A stretch of DNA of 64,000 bases. It comes from Austwickia chelonae. GTDB lineage: Bacteria > Actinomycetota > Actinomycetes > Actinomycetales > Dermatophilaceae. The position numbers were made by a program, and so were the translations under genes. The DNA lies in the NCBI RefSeq assembly GCF_003391095.1, contig NZ_CP031447.1, forward strand, positions 1,178,001-1,242,000, read 5' to 3'. Below the pieces are notes generated by a model. That model was given only the letters and a program-made list of their open reading frames with translations. It was not told the origin of the DNA and searched no databases. This document shows, piece by piece, positions 31,900 to 40,410 of the stretch (within the stretch, counting starts at the first letter, position 1; each line of letters begins with the position of its first letter).

Positions 31900-32351
31900 T
31901 GGCTTCTTCCTCCGGTGGGCGGGCGCCGCTGTCCGGTGCGCGTACGAAAGCGCGCCGGGCGGCACTGGACCTGCTCTTCGAGTCGGAACAGCGTGGGCTG
32001 AACGCCGGCACGCTGTTAGCAGAGCGCATGACCAAGCCCATGGCTGATGCCCCCTTGCGGGGATACACGGTGGAGATCGTAGACGGGGTCGTCGCGCATT
32101 GGCAGCAGATCAATGAAGCTCTGGGGACGTACAGCCAGGGCTGGCCGGTGGAGCGGATGCCTGCTGTCGACCGGGCGATTCTGAGGATCGGTGCGTGGGA
32201 GGTGCTGTACAACTCTGACGTGCCGGACGCGGTGGCTACACAGCAAGCTGTGGAATTGGCAACGGCTCTGTCCACCGACGAGTCGCCGAGTTTCGTCAAC
32301 GGCCTGCTTTCCCGGTTGTCAGAGGTGAAGAACACACTCGACCTGGCCTGA
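31899..32351 (+). CDS. nusB: Transcription antitermination factor NusB
   Basis: A 150-residue all-helical RNA-binding protein that works with NusE in rRNA antitermination. ARTKARRAALDLLFESEQRG is the conserved first helix. RMPAVDRAILRIGAWEVLYN and LSTDESPSFVNGLLSRL are the other family blocks. The ATG overlaps the efp stop (TGATG). It ends the conserved plus-strand run; a long hairpin follows. Confidence 0.96.
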   Translation: MASSSGGRAPLSGARTKARRAALDLLFESEQRGLNAGTLLAERMTKPMADAPLRGYTVEIVDGVVAHWQQINEALGTYSQGWPVERMPAVDRAILRIGAWEVLYNSDVPDAVATQQAVELATALSTDESPSFVNGLLSRLSEVKNTLDLA

Positions 32352-32383
32352 TCCGATGGCGTCCTTCGCCGCCGACGAAGGCC

Positions 32384-32441
32384 ACGGGCGATATGAGCGG
32401 GGGCCGACCCATCTGGGTCGGCCCCCGCTCATATCGCCCGT
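32384..32441. terminator. very long perfect hairpin, bidirectional terminator
   Basis: Arms at 32384-32410 and 32415-32441 are perfectly complementary over 27 bp, with loop ATCT. The core is GAGCGGGGGCCGACCC and its complement. It lies between the convergent nusB and DedA-like genes, 32 bases after the nusB stop. Confidence 0.9.
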
Positions 32442-32457
32442 TGAGAAGACACCAGGG

Positions 32458-33000
32458 TCAACGATGTTCTCCTTCAGGGAGCGCTGCTGGGGGAAGCGGG
32501 GAGTCGGACGGGTCCGTAGACCCTCCAGTTGCGCCACGGCGGCTCTCCCGGCGAAAAGCCCAGGTGGCTACCACGATGAGGGCGATAGGGATCAGCATGA
32601 CGATGAGCCAAGGGCCAGCTTCGTCCTGGATCCAGGCCTCGAGCACGGCGAAACCGATCGTGGTGTAGATCGCCGCCCAGATCAGTGACCCGATGAAGGC
32701 GGCGGGAAAGTACCTGCGCATCGGCATCCGGAGCGCACCCGCTGCGAGATTGATGGCGGTCTGTACTCCGATCGTCAAGAAGGACAGCACGATGATCGGA
32801 GCTCCCCACCGAGCAACCAGGCGTTCAGCGGTGTGGACCGCAGGACGATCGAGCCGACGCGCCACGCGTGAACGTTCGCCACCCACGCGCAAGCCCCGGC
32901 CCGTCCAGTAGGTGGCCTGGCTCCTGGCCAGCGCACCGAAGAGGAAGAAGACGTAGAGGGCAGCGAACGGCCAGGTGTTGAGGTCGCTCCACCCTTCCAC
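32458..33000 (-). CDS. DedA/VTT-domain-like membrane protein, short form
   Basis: From GTG 33000, eight bases after the pgi stop, the product has 180 residues. It resembles SNARE-associated (VTT/DedA) proteins: an N-terminal helix FAALYVFFLFGALARSQATY, an amphipathic Arg-rich stretch, then WGAPIIVLSFLTIGVQTAIN, a re-entrant-like ALRMPMRRYFPAAFIGSLIW and a final helix WLIVMLIPIALIVVATWAF. Full DedA proteins are about 200 residues. They are linked to lipid recycling and membrane homeostasis. The tail is Pro/Ser-rich. It is probably co-transcribed with pgi. Confidence 0.72.
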   Translation of the reverse strand: MEGWSDLNTWPFAALYVFFLFGALARSQATYWTGRGLRVGGERSRVARRLDRPAVHTAERLVARWGAPIIVLSFLTIGVQTAINLAAGALRMPMRRYFPAAFIGSLIWAAIYTTIGFAVLEAWIQDEAGPWLIVMLIPIALIVVATWAFRRESRRGATGGSTDPSDSPLPPAALPEGEHR

Positions 33001-33008
33001 GCTGCGGC

Positions 33009-34691
33009 TCAGCGGCGCTGCGCGCGGTAGTAACGGATCAGGCTCCTCGTGGAGGGATCCTGATCCGGCAGAGCCTGCTCGTCCCCGGCCACGGCGGGAG
33101 TGACTTCTTTGGCGAGCTGCTTGCCGAGCTCTACGCCCCACTGGTCGAAACTGTCGATGCCCCAGACGACACCTTGGACGAAGGTGATGTGTTCGTAGAG
33201 GGCGATGAGTTGTCCTAGCACAGCAGGGGTCAACGCCGGAGCCATGATCGATGTCGTCGGTCGATTTCCTTCGAAGACTCTCGCCGTGACGATGGCCTCC
33301 GCAGTGCCCTCGGCACGGACCTCGTCGACGGTCTTACCGAAGGCGAGCGCTGCGGTCTGGGCGAAGAAGTTCGCCAGGAAGATCTCGTGCACGTCGACAT
33401 CGCCCTCGGACAGGGGATGGGCAGGATTGGCGACTGCGATGAAATCGGCCGGGATGAGTCGGGTGCCCTGGTGGATCAGCTGGTAGAAGGCATGCTGTCC
33501 GTTGGTTCCGGGCTCACCCCAGAAGATCTCACCGGTCGGGCAGGTGACGGGGCTCCCGTCCCAGCGTACTGATTTGCCATTGGACTCCATGGTCATCTGC
33601 TGCAGGTAGGCGGGGAACCGATGGAGCTGTTGGGCATAGGGCAGGACCGCGTGGGTCTGTGCGCCCAGGAAGTCGACATTCCACACGTTGAGCAGACCCA
33701 TCAGCGCCGGGACGTTCCGGGCGAGCGGGGTGGCGCGGAAATGCTGGTCCATGGCGTAAAGGCCGTGGAGGAAGTCCTCGAAGTTGTTCCGTCCGATCGC
33801 GCAGACCAGAGAAGCACCGATCGCTGAACCTACGGAGTAGCGGCCGCCGACCCAGTCCCAGAAGCCGAAGGCGTTCTCCGGGTCGATGCCGAAGTCTGCA
33901 ACCTTGTCCAAAGCGGTGGACACCGCGACGAAGTGACGGGCTACGGCGTGCTGGTCCTGTTCCGGGGAACCGTCGACGACTCCGGCGGAACGGAGCCCGT
34001 CGAGCAACCAGGAGCGCACCAGTTTCGCATTGGTGATGGTCTCCAGAGTGGTGAAAGTCTTGCTGGCGACGATCACCAGAGTGGTCTCCGGGTCGAGACC
34101 TTGGATTTTCTCTGCGACATCGGTCGGGTCGATATTGCTGATGAACCGGCAGGACAGCCCTTCTTGGACGTAGGGCTGCAGCGCTTCGTAGACCATGACA
34201 GGGCCCAGGTCCGAGCCGCCGATACCGACGTTGACGACGGTCTCGATGCGGCGCCCGGAGACCCCTGTCCATTCTCCGGAACGTACTTTCTCGGCGAAGG
34301 CGTACACCTTGCTCAAGACGTCGTGGACATCGCCGTCCACGTCCTGACCGTCGACCTTCAACCGGGGTTCTACGCCCTGGGGACGACGCAGAGCGGTGTG
34401 CAGTACGGCACGGTCTTCCGTGACATTGATCCGCCGGCCCGCGAACATCGCGTCGCGGTGCTCCTCCACGCCGGTCTCCTCGGCGAGGGAGAGAAGAGCT
34501 TCGAGGATCTCGTCAGAGATCAGGTTCTTGGACAGGTCGACGTACAGGTCGGCTGCTTCGAAAGACAGCCGGTCGGCGCGCGCTGGGTCTTGGGCGAACC
34601 AGGCACGCAGATCGGGCTTCAACCCGCTCTCGAGCTCGGTCAACCTCTCCCAGGACCGGGTCGAAGTCGGATCCACCGGAGCGCGCATCAT
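33009..34691 (-). CDS. pgi: Glucose-6-phosphate isomerase
   Basis: From ATG 34691 the product has 560 residues. [20 protein letters not shown] is the first conserved segment and [17 protein letters not shown] is the second PGI signature. [20 protein letters not shown] is also conserved. The enzyme interconverts glucose 6-phosphate and fructose 6-phosphate. AGAGG lies five bases before this ATG; GTG 34697 is an alternative two codons earlier. It follows a hairpin region and precedes the DedA-like gene by eight bases. Confidence 0.97.
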   Translation of the reverse strand: MMRAPVDPTSTRSWERLTELESGLKPDLRAWFAQDPARADRLSFEAADLYVDLSKNLISDEILEALLSLAEETGVEEHRDAMFAGRRINVTEDRAVLHTALRRPQGVEPRLKVDGQDVDGDVHDVLSKVYAFAEKVRSGEWTGVSGRRIETVVNVGIGGSDLGPVMVYEALQPYVQEGLSCRFISNIDPTDVAEKIQGLDPETTLVIVASKTFTTLETITNAKLVRSWLLDGLRSAGVVDGSPEQDQHAVARHFVAVSTALDKVADFGIDPENAFGFWDWVGGRYSVGSAIGASLVCAIGRNNFEDFLHGLYAMDQHFRATPLARNVPALMGLLNVWNVDFLGAQTHAVLPYAQQLHRFPAYLQQMTMESNGKSVRWDGSPVTCPTGEIFWGEPGTNGQHAFYQLIHQGTRLIPADFIAVANPAHPLSEGDVDVHEIFLANFFAQTAALAFGKTVDEVRAEGTAEAIVTARVFEGNRPTTSIMAPALTPAVLGQLIALYEHITFVQGVVWGIDSFDQWGVELGKQLAKEVTPAVAGDEQALPDQDPSTRSLIRYYRAQRR

Positions 34692-34748
34692 CTTCACCTC
34701 TCGTCGACATGCTCGTGGAGGCTCGGTGCCCCCGTACCAACCCTACAA

Positions 34749-34783
34749 AGCAGAGCCGGTGATCGCGGAACAGCGGCTCTGCT
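34749..34783. repeat. inverted repeat upstream of pgi
   Basis: Arms AGCAGAGCCG (34749-34758) and CGGCTCTGCT (34774-34783) form a 10-bp stem with a 15-base loop. It lies between the pflA terminator and the pgi start on the minus strand. It may be a second terminator stem or an operator for pgi. Confidence 0.5.
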
Positions 34784-34791
34784 CATCGGGT

Positions 34792-34828
34792 CCGGTGTGA
34801 GGTGTTCAGGTGGAGCACCTCACACCGG
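34792..34828 (-). terminator. terminator-like hairpin after pflA
   Basis: Perfect 13-base arms CCGGTGTGAGGTG (34792-34804) and its complement (34816-34828) flank an 11-base loop. On the minus strand it begins 15 bases after the pflA stop. Confidence 0.75.
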
Positions 34829-34843
34829 GGAGTGAACCGACGC

Positions 34844-35668
34844 TCAGTAGACCGTGAGCCCCCGCGAAGCGAAGACCGCACGGGCTCGAGCGACCTCGTC
34901 TACCGAAGGGGCTTTCGTCCCTTCCAGCTGGTAGGTCATGCCCAGCCGCTGCCACTTGTCCCGTCCCATCTGATGGAAGGGCAGGACCTCGACACGTTGC
35001 ACGCTGCCCCAGGTCGCCACATGATCGGCGACCGCTTCGATATTCTCCGGGGCGTCGGTGAGCCCCGGGACCAGTACGAAACGGATCCAGATGGGGGTCT
35101 CCCGTTGAGCCAGACGTTCACCGAAGGCCAAGGTCGGGGCCAGGTCTCGCCCTGTCACCGACCGGTAGGTCTCGGGCAGCCCGGATTTGACGTCGAGGAG
35201 GACCAGATCGACGTCGTCGAGCAGAGCGTCGCTCGCCCGCGCGCCCAGGAAACCGGAGGTGTCGATGGCCGTGTGGATCCCGATCTCCTTGGCACCCCGC
35301 AGGATCCGGGCCAGGAAGGCCGGCTGCTGCAACGGTTCGCCGCCGGAGACGGTGATCCCACCGCCGGTGCGGGCGAAGACGCCCCGGTACCGCTTGATCC
35401 GGGCCAGGACGTCCAGGACATCCGTGGGATCTCCATCCCGGGCGCGCATCGTGTCCGGATTGTGGCAGTACAGGCAACGTAGCGGGCAGCCGGACAGGAA
35501 CAAGGTCATCCGGGTTCCCGGTCCGTCGACCGCGGTCACCAGCTCCCAGGAATGCACCGAGCCGAGCCGCCCGTCGCGCACATCCGCCAGGCGGCGTGCG
35601 TCGTCGGGCGACTCGACAGCGGCAGGAGCTACTGCAGTCCCGCCGAGGGTGAGGCTGCAGACGCCCAA
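34844..35668 (-). CDS. pflA: Pyruvate formate-lyase activating enzyme (radical SAM)
   Basis: The 274-residue protein carries the radical-SAM cluster motif CPLRCLYCHNP with Cys 61, 65 and 68. GGGITVSGGEPLQQPAFL and AIDTSGF follow, then LLDVKSG and VLPFHQMGRDKW, all typical of PflA. It uses a 4Fe-4S cluster and SAM to put the glycyl radical on PflB. It starts with TTG one base after the pflB stop, so it is coupled to pflB; a later GTG start is possible because the first 37 residues are variable. Confidence 0.93.
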   Translation of the reverse strand: MGVCSLTLGGTAVAPAAVESPDDARRLADVRDGRLGSVHSWELVTAVDGPGTRMTLFLSGCPLRCLYCHNPDTMRARDGDPTDVLDVLARIKRYRGVFARTGGGITVSGGEPLQQPAFLARILRGAKEIGIHTAIDTSGFLGARASDALLDDVDLVLLDVKSGLPETYRSVTGRDLAPTLAFGERLAQRETPIWIRFVLVPGLTDAPENIEAVADHVATWGSVQRVEVLPFHQMGRDKWQRLGMTYQLEGTKAPSVDEVARARAVFASRGLTVY

Positions 35669-35669
35669 C

Positions 35670-37964
35670 TCAGGCCCGCTCGTGGAAGGTGCGGGAGATG
35701 ACGTCGAGCTGCTGTTCGCGGGTCAACCGGACGAAGTTCACCGCGTACCCGGACACCCGGATCGTGAGCTGCGGGTACTTCTCCGGGTTCTCCATCGCGT
35801 CGTACAGGGTGTCGCGGTTCAACACGTTGATGTTGACGTGGTAGCCCTCAGCCCCCATATAGGAGTCGAGGATGCCGACCAGGTTGGTGACCTGCTCCTC
35901 CTTGGTACGGCCCAACCCGGAGGGGACCACCGTGTTCGTCAACGAGATGCCGTCCTGGGACTCGGCGTAAGGCAGCTTCGCCACCGAGAGCGCCGAGGCC
36001 AGCATGCCGTGGGTGTCGCGCCCGTTCATCGGGTTCGCACCCGGAGCGAAGGGCTGTCCCGCCCGGCGTCCGCAGGGGGTGTTGCCGGTGTGCTTGCCGT
36101 AGACGACGTTACTGGTGATGGTGAGCACCGACTGGGTGTGCAGGCTGTTGCGGTACGTCGGCAGCTTGCGGATCTTCGCCATGAAGCTCTCGACGAGTTC
36201 GGAGGCGATCGAGTCGACCTTGTCGTCGTCGTTGCCGAAGGTCGGGAACTCGCCCTCGACGGTGTAGTCGACGACCAGTCCGGTCTCGTCACGGACCGGA
36301 CGAACCTTGGCGTACTTGATCGCCGACAGCGAGTCGGTGGCCACCGACAGGCCGGCGATACCGCAGGCCATGGTGCGCAGGATCTCCCGGTCGTGCAGCG
36401 CCATCTCAATGCGCTCGTAGGCGTACTTGTCGTGCATGTAGTGGATGCAGTTCAGGGCGTCCACGTAGGTCTGGGCGAGCCAGTCGAGCAAGGTGTCGTA
36501 CTTCGCCCGGACGTCGTCGTAGTCGAGGAACTCGCCTTCCGCAACGGGGGAGACCGGCGCGACCTGCTTGCCGGAGATCTCGTCGCGCCCACCGTTGATC
36601 GCGTACAGCAAGGCCTTGGCGAGGTTGACCCGGGCACCGAAGAACTGCATCTGCTTGCCGATGGCCATGGCGGACACGCAGCAGGCGATACCTGCGTCGT
36701 CGCCCCAGTGCCCGCGGATGTGGTGGTCTGACTCGTACTGGATGGCAGAGGTGTCGATGGACACCTGGGCGCAGAAGTCCTTGAACCCCTGGGGAAGGTC
36801 CTCGGACCAGAACACGGTGATATTCGGTTCCGGGGCCGGACCCAGGTTGTAGAGGGTCTGCAGCATGCGGAAGCTGTTCTTGGTGACGAGGGTACGGCCG
36901 TCCTCACCCATCCCACCGATGGACTCGGTCACCCACGTCGGGTCGCCCGAGAAGAGTGCGTCGTACTCGGGGGTGCGCAGGAAACGCACGATACGCAGCT
37001 TGATGACGAAGTCGTCCATCAGCTCCTGAGCGCGTTCCTCGGTGATGACGCCGTTGCACAGGTCCCGCTCGATGAAGACGTCGAGGAAGCTGGTGGTGCG
37101 ACCCAGGCTCATAGCGGCGCCGTTCTGTTCCTTCACCGCCGCCAGGTAGGCGAAGTACAGCCACTGGATCGCCTCGTGGGCGCTCCCGGCCGGGCCGGAG
37201 ATGTCGTAGCCGTAGGAGGCCGCCATCTCCTTGAGCTCGCCCAGTGCGCGGATCTGCTCGGAGAGCTCTTCGCGGTCCCGGATGACGTCCTCGGTGGACC
37301 GCAGCGCGTCGAGCTCGTCACGTTCGTTCTTCTTGCCCTCGATGAGAGCGTCCACGCCGTAGAGCGCGACCCGGCGGTAGTCGCCGATGATGCGGCCACG
37401 GCCGTAGGCGTCGGGCAGGCCGGTCACGATGTGTGCCGAGCGGGCGGCGCGGACATCGGCGGTGTACGCGTCGAAGACGCCGGCGTTGTGGGTCTTGCGG
37501 TACTTGGTGAAGATCGTCCGCAGGTTGTCGTCGACGGGGTAGCCGTAGGTCTTGAGGGCGCCCTCGACCATCCGCCATCCGCCGTTCGGCATGATGGCAC
37601 GCTTCAGCGGAGCGTCGGTCTGCAGGCCGACGACGAGTTCGTCGTCCTTGTTGATGTACCCCGGTTCGTGAGAGGTGATGGTGGACGGCGTCGTGGCGTC
37701 GATGTCGTAGACACCACGCTCACGCTCCTCGGGGAACATCGCGGCGAGACGTTCCCACATCTGCGTCGTCCGCGTGGTGGCCTCGGCCAGGAAGGAGGAG
37801 TCTCCTTCGTAGGGGGTGTAGTTGCGCTGGAGGAAGTCGCGGACGTCAACGTGGTCACACCATCGGCCCTGCTCAAAATCGCGCCAGGCGACGTCGGCTG
37901 ACGAGGGCTTGGAGATGGGAAGTCCGTTGCTCGGACAGCCTTGGGGGGCGTCGGTCATCGACAC
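35670..37964 (-). CDS. pflB: Formate C-acetyltransferase (pyruvate formate-lyase)
   Basis: From GTG 37964 the product has 764 residues, close to the 760 of E. coli Pfl[21 protein letters not shown] holds the adjacent catalytic cysteines. The glycyl-radical motif [13 protein letters not shown] is near the end, with the radical Gly 26 residues from the C-terminus, as in E. coli. It cleaves pyruvate plus CoA to acetyl-CoA and formate without oxygen. GGAGGAG lies nine bases before this GTG; ATG 37958 is two codons later. pflA follows directly. The enzyme marks a fermentative, facultatively anaerobic lifestyle. Confidence 0.97.
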   Translation of the reverse strand: MSMTDAPQGCPSNGLPISKPSSADVAWRDFEQGRWCDHVDVRDFLQRNYTPYEGDSSFLAEATTRTTQMWERLAAMFPEERERGVYDIDATTPSTITSHEPGYINKDDELVVGLQTDAPLKRAIMPNGGWRMVEGALKTYGYPVDDNLRTIFTKYRKTHNAGVFDAYTADVRAARSAHIVTGLPDAYGRGRIIGDYRRVALYGVDALIEGKKNERDELDALRSTEDVIRDREELSEQIRALGELKEMAASYGYDISGPAGSAHEAIQWLYFAYLAAVKEQNGAAMSLGRTTSFLDVFIERDLCNGVITEERAQELMDDFVIKLRIVRFLRTPEYDALFSGDPTWVTESIGGMGEDGRTLVTKNSFRMLQTLYNLGPAPEPNITVFWSEDLPQGFKDFCAQVSIDTSAIQYESDHHIRGHWGDDAGIACCVSAMAIGKQMQFFGARVNLAKALLYAINGGRDEISGKQVAPVSPVAEGEFLDYDDVRAKYDTLLDWLAQTYVDALNCIHYMHDKYAYERIEMALHDREILRTMACGIAGLSVATDSLSAIKYAKVRPVRDETGLVVDYTVEGEFPTFGNDDDKVDSIASELVESFMAKIRKLPTYRNSLHTQSVLTITSNVVYGKHTGNTPCGRRAGQPFAPGANPMNGRDTHGMLASALSVAKLPYAESQDGISLTNTVVPSGLGRTKEEQVTNLVGILDSYMGAEGYHVNINVLNRDTLYDAMENPEKYPQLTIRVSGYAVNFVRLTREQQLDVISRTFHERA

Positions 37965-38130
37965 GGGCGTGCACTCCTCCATGATCTGGGCACGCAAGAG
38001 ACGACGCGGCGTGGAGCCGCGGTGCTCCCTGCGTGTACCGCTGGAACGGTGCATCGGGCGTGCGGAGAATTCCGCTCCGATGTGTTCGCGACGTCCTTGT
38101 CGCGCACCGTTGCCCCCTCGGTGGGGCCGA

Positions 38131-38136
38131 ATGATA
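38131..38136 (-). promoter_or_regulatory. candidate -10 hexamer for pflB-pflA
   Basis: TATCAT on the minus strand sits in the only A/T-rich patch of the region. The -35 position is not convincing, as expected if an activator or anaerobic regulator is needed. Confidence 0.3.
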
Positions 38137-38190
38137 TTGCTGGATTAAGACTAACGCGCGGCTTTTGCTCAGAAAAACCGGCCTCAGTTT

Positions 38191-38223
38191 CACGATGACC
38201 CCTGTTGGCCAGGGGTTTTCGTG
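38191..38223. promoter_or_regulatory. operator-like inverted repeat upstream of pflB
   Basis: CACGA-TG-ACCCCTG and CAGGGGT-TT-TCGTG form a two-part stem with a symmetrical two-base mismatch and a TTGGC loop. It lies about 55 bases upstream of the candidate pflB -10 element, a position suited to a regulator. It does not match a full FNR or Rex consensus. Confidence 0.4.
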
Positions 38224-38473
38224 ACAAAAATACTCCTCTACCGGATCGGGACCTTGGTCATGGATCTGGGTGGAAGGCGTATTTCGAGGAATCGGTGAAC
38301 CTTTGATCATCTTCTTGTGAAGACACACTACGGAAGCCTTTTCCGGCCCGATCGTCGCCCCCTCGACCAACACTTTCGGAGGGGCGAGCGACGCGTGGAA
38401 ATCCACCTAAAGTTTTAGAGGCTCCGTCTCTCGAACGATTGTGCAGGGCAGCCCACCCCGGCAGGGTGGAAGC

Positions 38474-39394
38474 ATGATCGAGGTAGAACATCTGACCAAG
38501 CACTATCGAGGCGTCCGCGCCGTCGACGACATCTCCTTCGTGGTGCATCCTGGACGTGTCGTCGGCTTCCTCGGCCCGAACGGTGCAGGAAAGTCCACCG
38601 CGATGCGATGCATGACCGGGCTGACCCACCCCACCTCCGGCAGCGTGCGCATCCTGGGCCGCAACTATCCGAGTCTGCCGAATCCTGGACGGTATGTCGG
38701 GGCTCTCCTGGACGCCTCCGCCCAACACCCCGGACGGACTGGACGTGAGGTCCTGAGCCTGGGCGCCCAGATGATCGGGGCCCCCAAGGGCAGGGTCGCC
38801 GAGATCCTCGCCACGGTCGGCCTCACCGACAAGGAAGCCAACCGAAGGGTGGGCGGATACTCCCTCGGTATGCGCCAGCGACTGGGCATCGCCCATGCTC
38901 TGCTCGGTGAACCTCGCGTGCTGATCCTCGACGAGCCCGCCAACGGGCTCGACCCCGGCGGTATTCGATGGATGCGTGACCTGCTGCGCAACTTCGCCGA
39001 TCAGGGAGGCGCCGTCCTCCTGTCCAGCCACCTGCTCAAAGAGGTCGAGCATGTCGCTGATGACATCGTCATGATCGGGAAGGGCAAGATCGTCGCCCAA
39101 GGCTCGAAGGCTGAGCTGCTCGCTGCGAAAGACGGTAAACACCGTGTCCAGGTGCAGGCGGCCGACGCCGATGGAACCGCTGTTCTCGGTGCGGCTCTGC
39201 GCGACCGTGGCATTGAAATCATCGCATTCGAAAACGACCTGTTCACCGTCAATGCTGAGGCTGCGGCTCTCGGGCGGATCGCACTGGACGCACGTGTAGC
39301 GTTGAGCCAGCTGAGCGATTCCCAGCCGGAAGACCTGGAAGACATGTTCCTCGCGCTGACCGCCGAAACCGCCCGAGAAGGAAAAGCAGCATGA
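38474..39394 (+). CDS. ABC transporter ATP-binding protein, bacitracin-export/DrrA-like
   Basis: From ATG 38474, preceded by GGTGGA, the product has 306 residues. Walker A is GPNGAGKST at about residues 34-42, the signature is YSLGMRQRLGIAHALL, and Walker B is VLILDEPANGLDP. SSHLLKEVEHVADDIVMIGKG is the H-loop segment. The C-terminal 90 residues resemble the regulatory extension of BcrA-type ATPases. It pairs with the following permease (ATGA overlap). The substrate, a drug, peptide or lipid, is unknown. Confidence 0.9.
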   Translation: MIEVEHLTKHYRGVRAVDDISFVVHPGRVVGFLGPNGAGKSTAMRCMTGLTHPTSGSVRILGRNYPSLPNPGRYVGALLDASAQHPGRTGREVLSLGAQMIGAPKGRVAEILATVGLTDKEANRRVGGYSLGMRQRLGIAHALLGEPRVLILDEPANGLDPGGIRWMRDLLRNFADQGGAVLLSSHLLKEVEHVADDIVMIGKGKIVAQGSKAELLAAKDGKHRVQVQAADADGTAVLGAALRDRGIEIIAFENDLFTVNAEAAALGRIALDARVALSQLSDSQPEDLEDMFLALTAETAREGKAA

Positions 39395-40179
39395 GCGCGC
39401 CAGCCGTCGGTACCACAGCACATCTCGACCTGGCCGGGGCCAAAGGAATCCCCTTCTGGCGGCTACTCGCCGTGGAGATGCGGAAAGCAGTCGACACCCG
39501 AGCCACCCGGTGGCTCCTGGTGGCCATGCTCGGGCTGAGTGCAGCCATCATGGTGGGCATGGCCTTGAAGGCCCCCGATGAATTTCGGAAATTTTCCACC
39601 CTCTGGAAAATGGGGATGCAGATAGTAGCTCTACTCCTGCCGGTCGTGGGTATCCTCGCCACGACATCGGAATGGAAACATCGGAGTGCGCTGACGACCT
39701 TCGCGCTCGAACCCCGGCGAATCAGAGTCTTCTTGGCCAAGATGTTCGTGGTTCTCGGGCTCGCCCTGGCCGCAACATTGCTGGGATTGGTGATGGCTGC
39801 ATTGGCGACGGTGATCGCAGGCACGGCAGCCACGGACAAGACCGGCCTCTGGACGTTCGAAACCAAGTCGATCGCGCTCTACACCGTCTTCATGCTTATC
39901 AACGTCCTGGTCGGCTTCGCTCTTGGCATGTTGCTGAGCAACAGCGCCATCGCCATCACGGTTTACTACATCGCTCCGGTGGTCACCCCCTTGATCGCGC
40001 TCTGGGACAAAGCGAAGCCGGTCATGGACTGGGTGAGCCAGACTGCATTGGCGACGCCTTTTCAGATGGACACAGCCACGAACGAACAATGGCAACAGAG
40101 CGCCGTAGCGGCGCTGGTCTGGATTGTGACTCCCCTGATCATCGGTGGGTGGCTCGGCTATCGACGTGAAGTGAAATAA
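39391..40179 (+). CDS. ABC-2 type exporter permease
   Basis: The 262-residue protein has about six membrane helices: WLLVAMLGLSAAIMVGMAL, MQIVALLLPVVGILATTSEW, LALAATLLGLVMAALATVIA, LYTVFMLINVLVGFALGMLL, IAITVYYIAPVVTPLIALW and AALVWIVTPLIIGGWLGY. TTSEWKHRSALTTFALEPRR is typical of permeases that partner BcrA-like ATPases. The ATG overlaps the ATPase stop. A hairpin terminator follows 33 bases after the stop. Confidence 0.85.
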   Translation: MSAPAVGTTAHLDLAGAKGIPFWRLLAVEMRKAVDTRATRWLLVAMLGLSAAIMVGMALKAPDEFRKFSTLWKMGMQIVALLLPVVGILATTSEWKHRSALTTFALEPRRIRVFLAKMFVVLGLALAATLLGLVMAALATVIAGTAATDKTGLWTFETKSIALYTVFMLINVLVGFALGMLLSNSAIAITVYYIAPVVTPLIALWDKAKPVMDWVSQTALATPFQMDTATNEQWQQSAVAALVWIVTPLIIGGWLGYRREVK

Positions 40180-40212
40180 ACAGGAGAGCAGTTCCTGCCC
40201 GATCATGCCCGG

Positions 40213-40240
40213 CGGCGCTTCCTCGACCGAGGAAGCGCCG
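40213..40240 (+). terminator. terminator hairpin after the ABC exporter
   Basis: Perfect 12-base arms CGGCGCTTCCTC and GAGGAAGCGCCG flank the loop GACC. An outer repeat, GGAGAGCAG (40183-40191) and CTGCTCTCC (40244-40252), encloses it, so the whole can fold as a longer two-part stem. Confidence 0.85.
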
Positions 40241-40320
40241 TTGCTGCTCTCCGCCCAAGGTCACCTCGCTCCAAGCGAGAAGAAAACATGCGGGCGTCAA
40301 AACTCGGCAGGTCATCTCCT

Positions 40321-40347
40321 TCAACTTCAGCTGTATGTCGCCGAATA
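40321..40347 (+). promoter_or_regulatory. motility-sigma-like promoter upstream of the chemoreceptor
   Basis: TCAA, 15 bases, then GCCGAATA resembles the flagellar/chemotaxis sigma factor pattern TAAA-N15-GCCGATAA. It lies 64 bases before the chemoreceptor ATG in an otherwise gene-free stretch. The match is imperfect. Confidence 0.35.
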
Positions 40348-40410
40348 GGCCGGAACCATGGCCTCTTTCATCGTGTCTGTCGGCACGATGCCTGACGTTG
40401 GAGCATGCCG

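Larger units (their letters stand above)
37965..38473. other. divergent control region between pflB and the ABC exporter, no gene
   Basis: This 509-base region holds no supportable gene. Features seen are a possible pflB -10 hexamer TATCAT at 38131-38136 (minus strand), which would give a leader of about 160 bases; a small GCCCC/GGGGC stem in that leader (38112-38127); an A/T-rich block near 38130-38160; an operator-like hairpin at 38191-38223; an imperfect C/G-rich inverted repeat at 38353-38393; and a short palindrome CTAAA-GT-TTTAG at 38407-38418 before the ABC genes. Confidence 0.55.

Noticed and set aside
38318-38335. Rex operator half-site TTGTGAA near 38315
   Set aside because: Only a half-site is present and the second half is missing, so it is not better than chance.
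37873-38406. Minus-strand frame of 177 codons in the pflB upstream region
   Set aside because: It overlaps the pflB start in another frame, is of low-complexity basic composition and has no family features.
38258-39421. Long antisense frame of 387 codons opposite the ABC ATPase
   Set aside because: The plus-strand ATPase has all ABC motifs; the antisense product shows none and lacks a ribosome-binding site.
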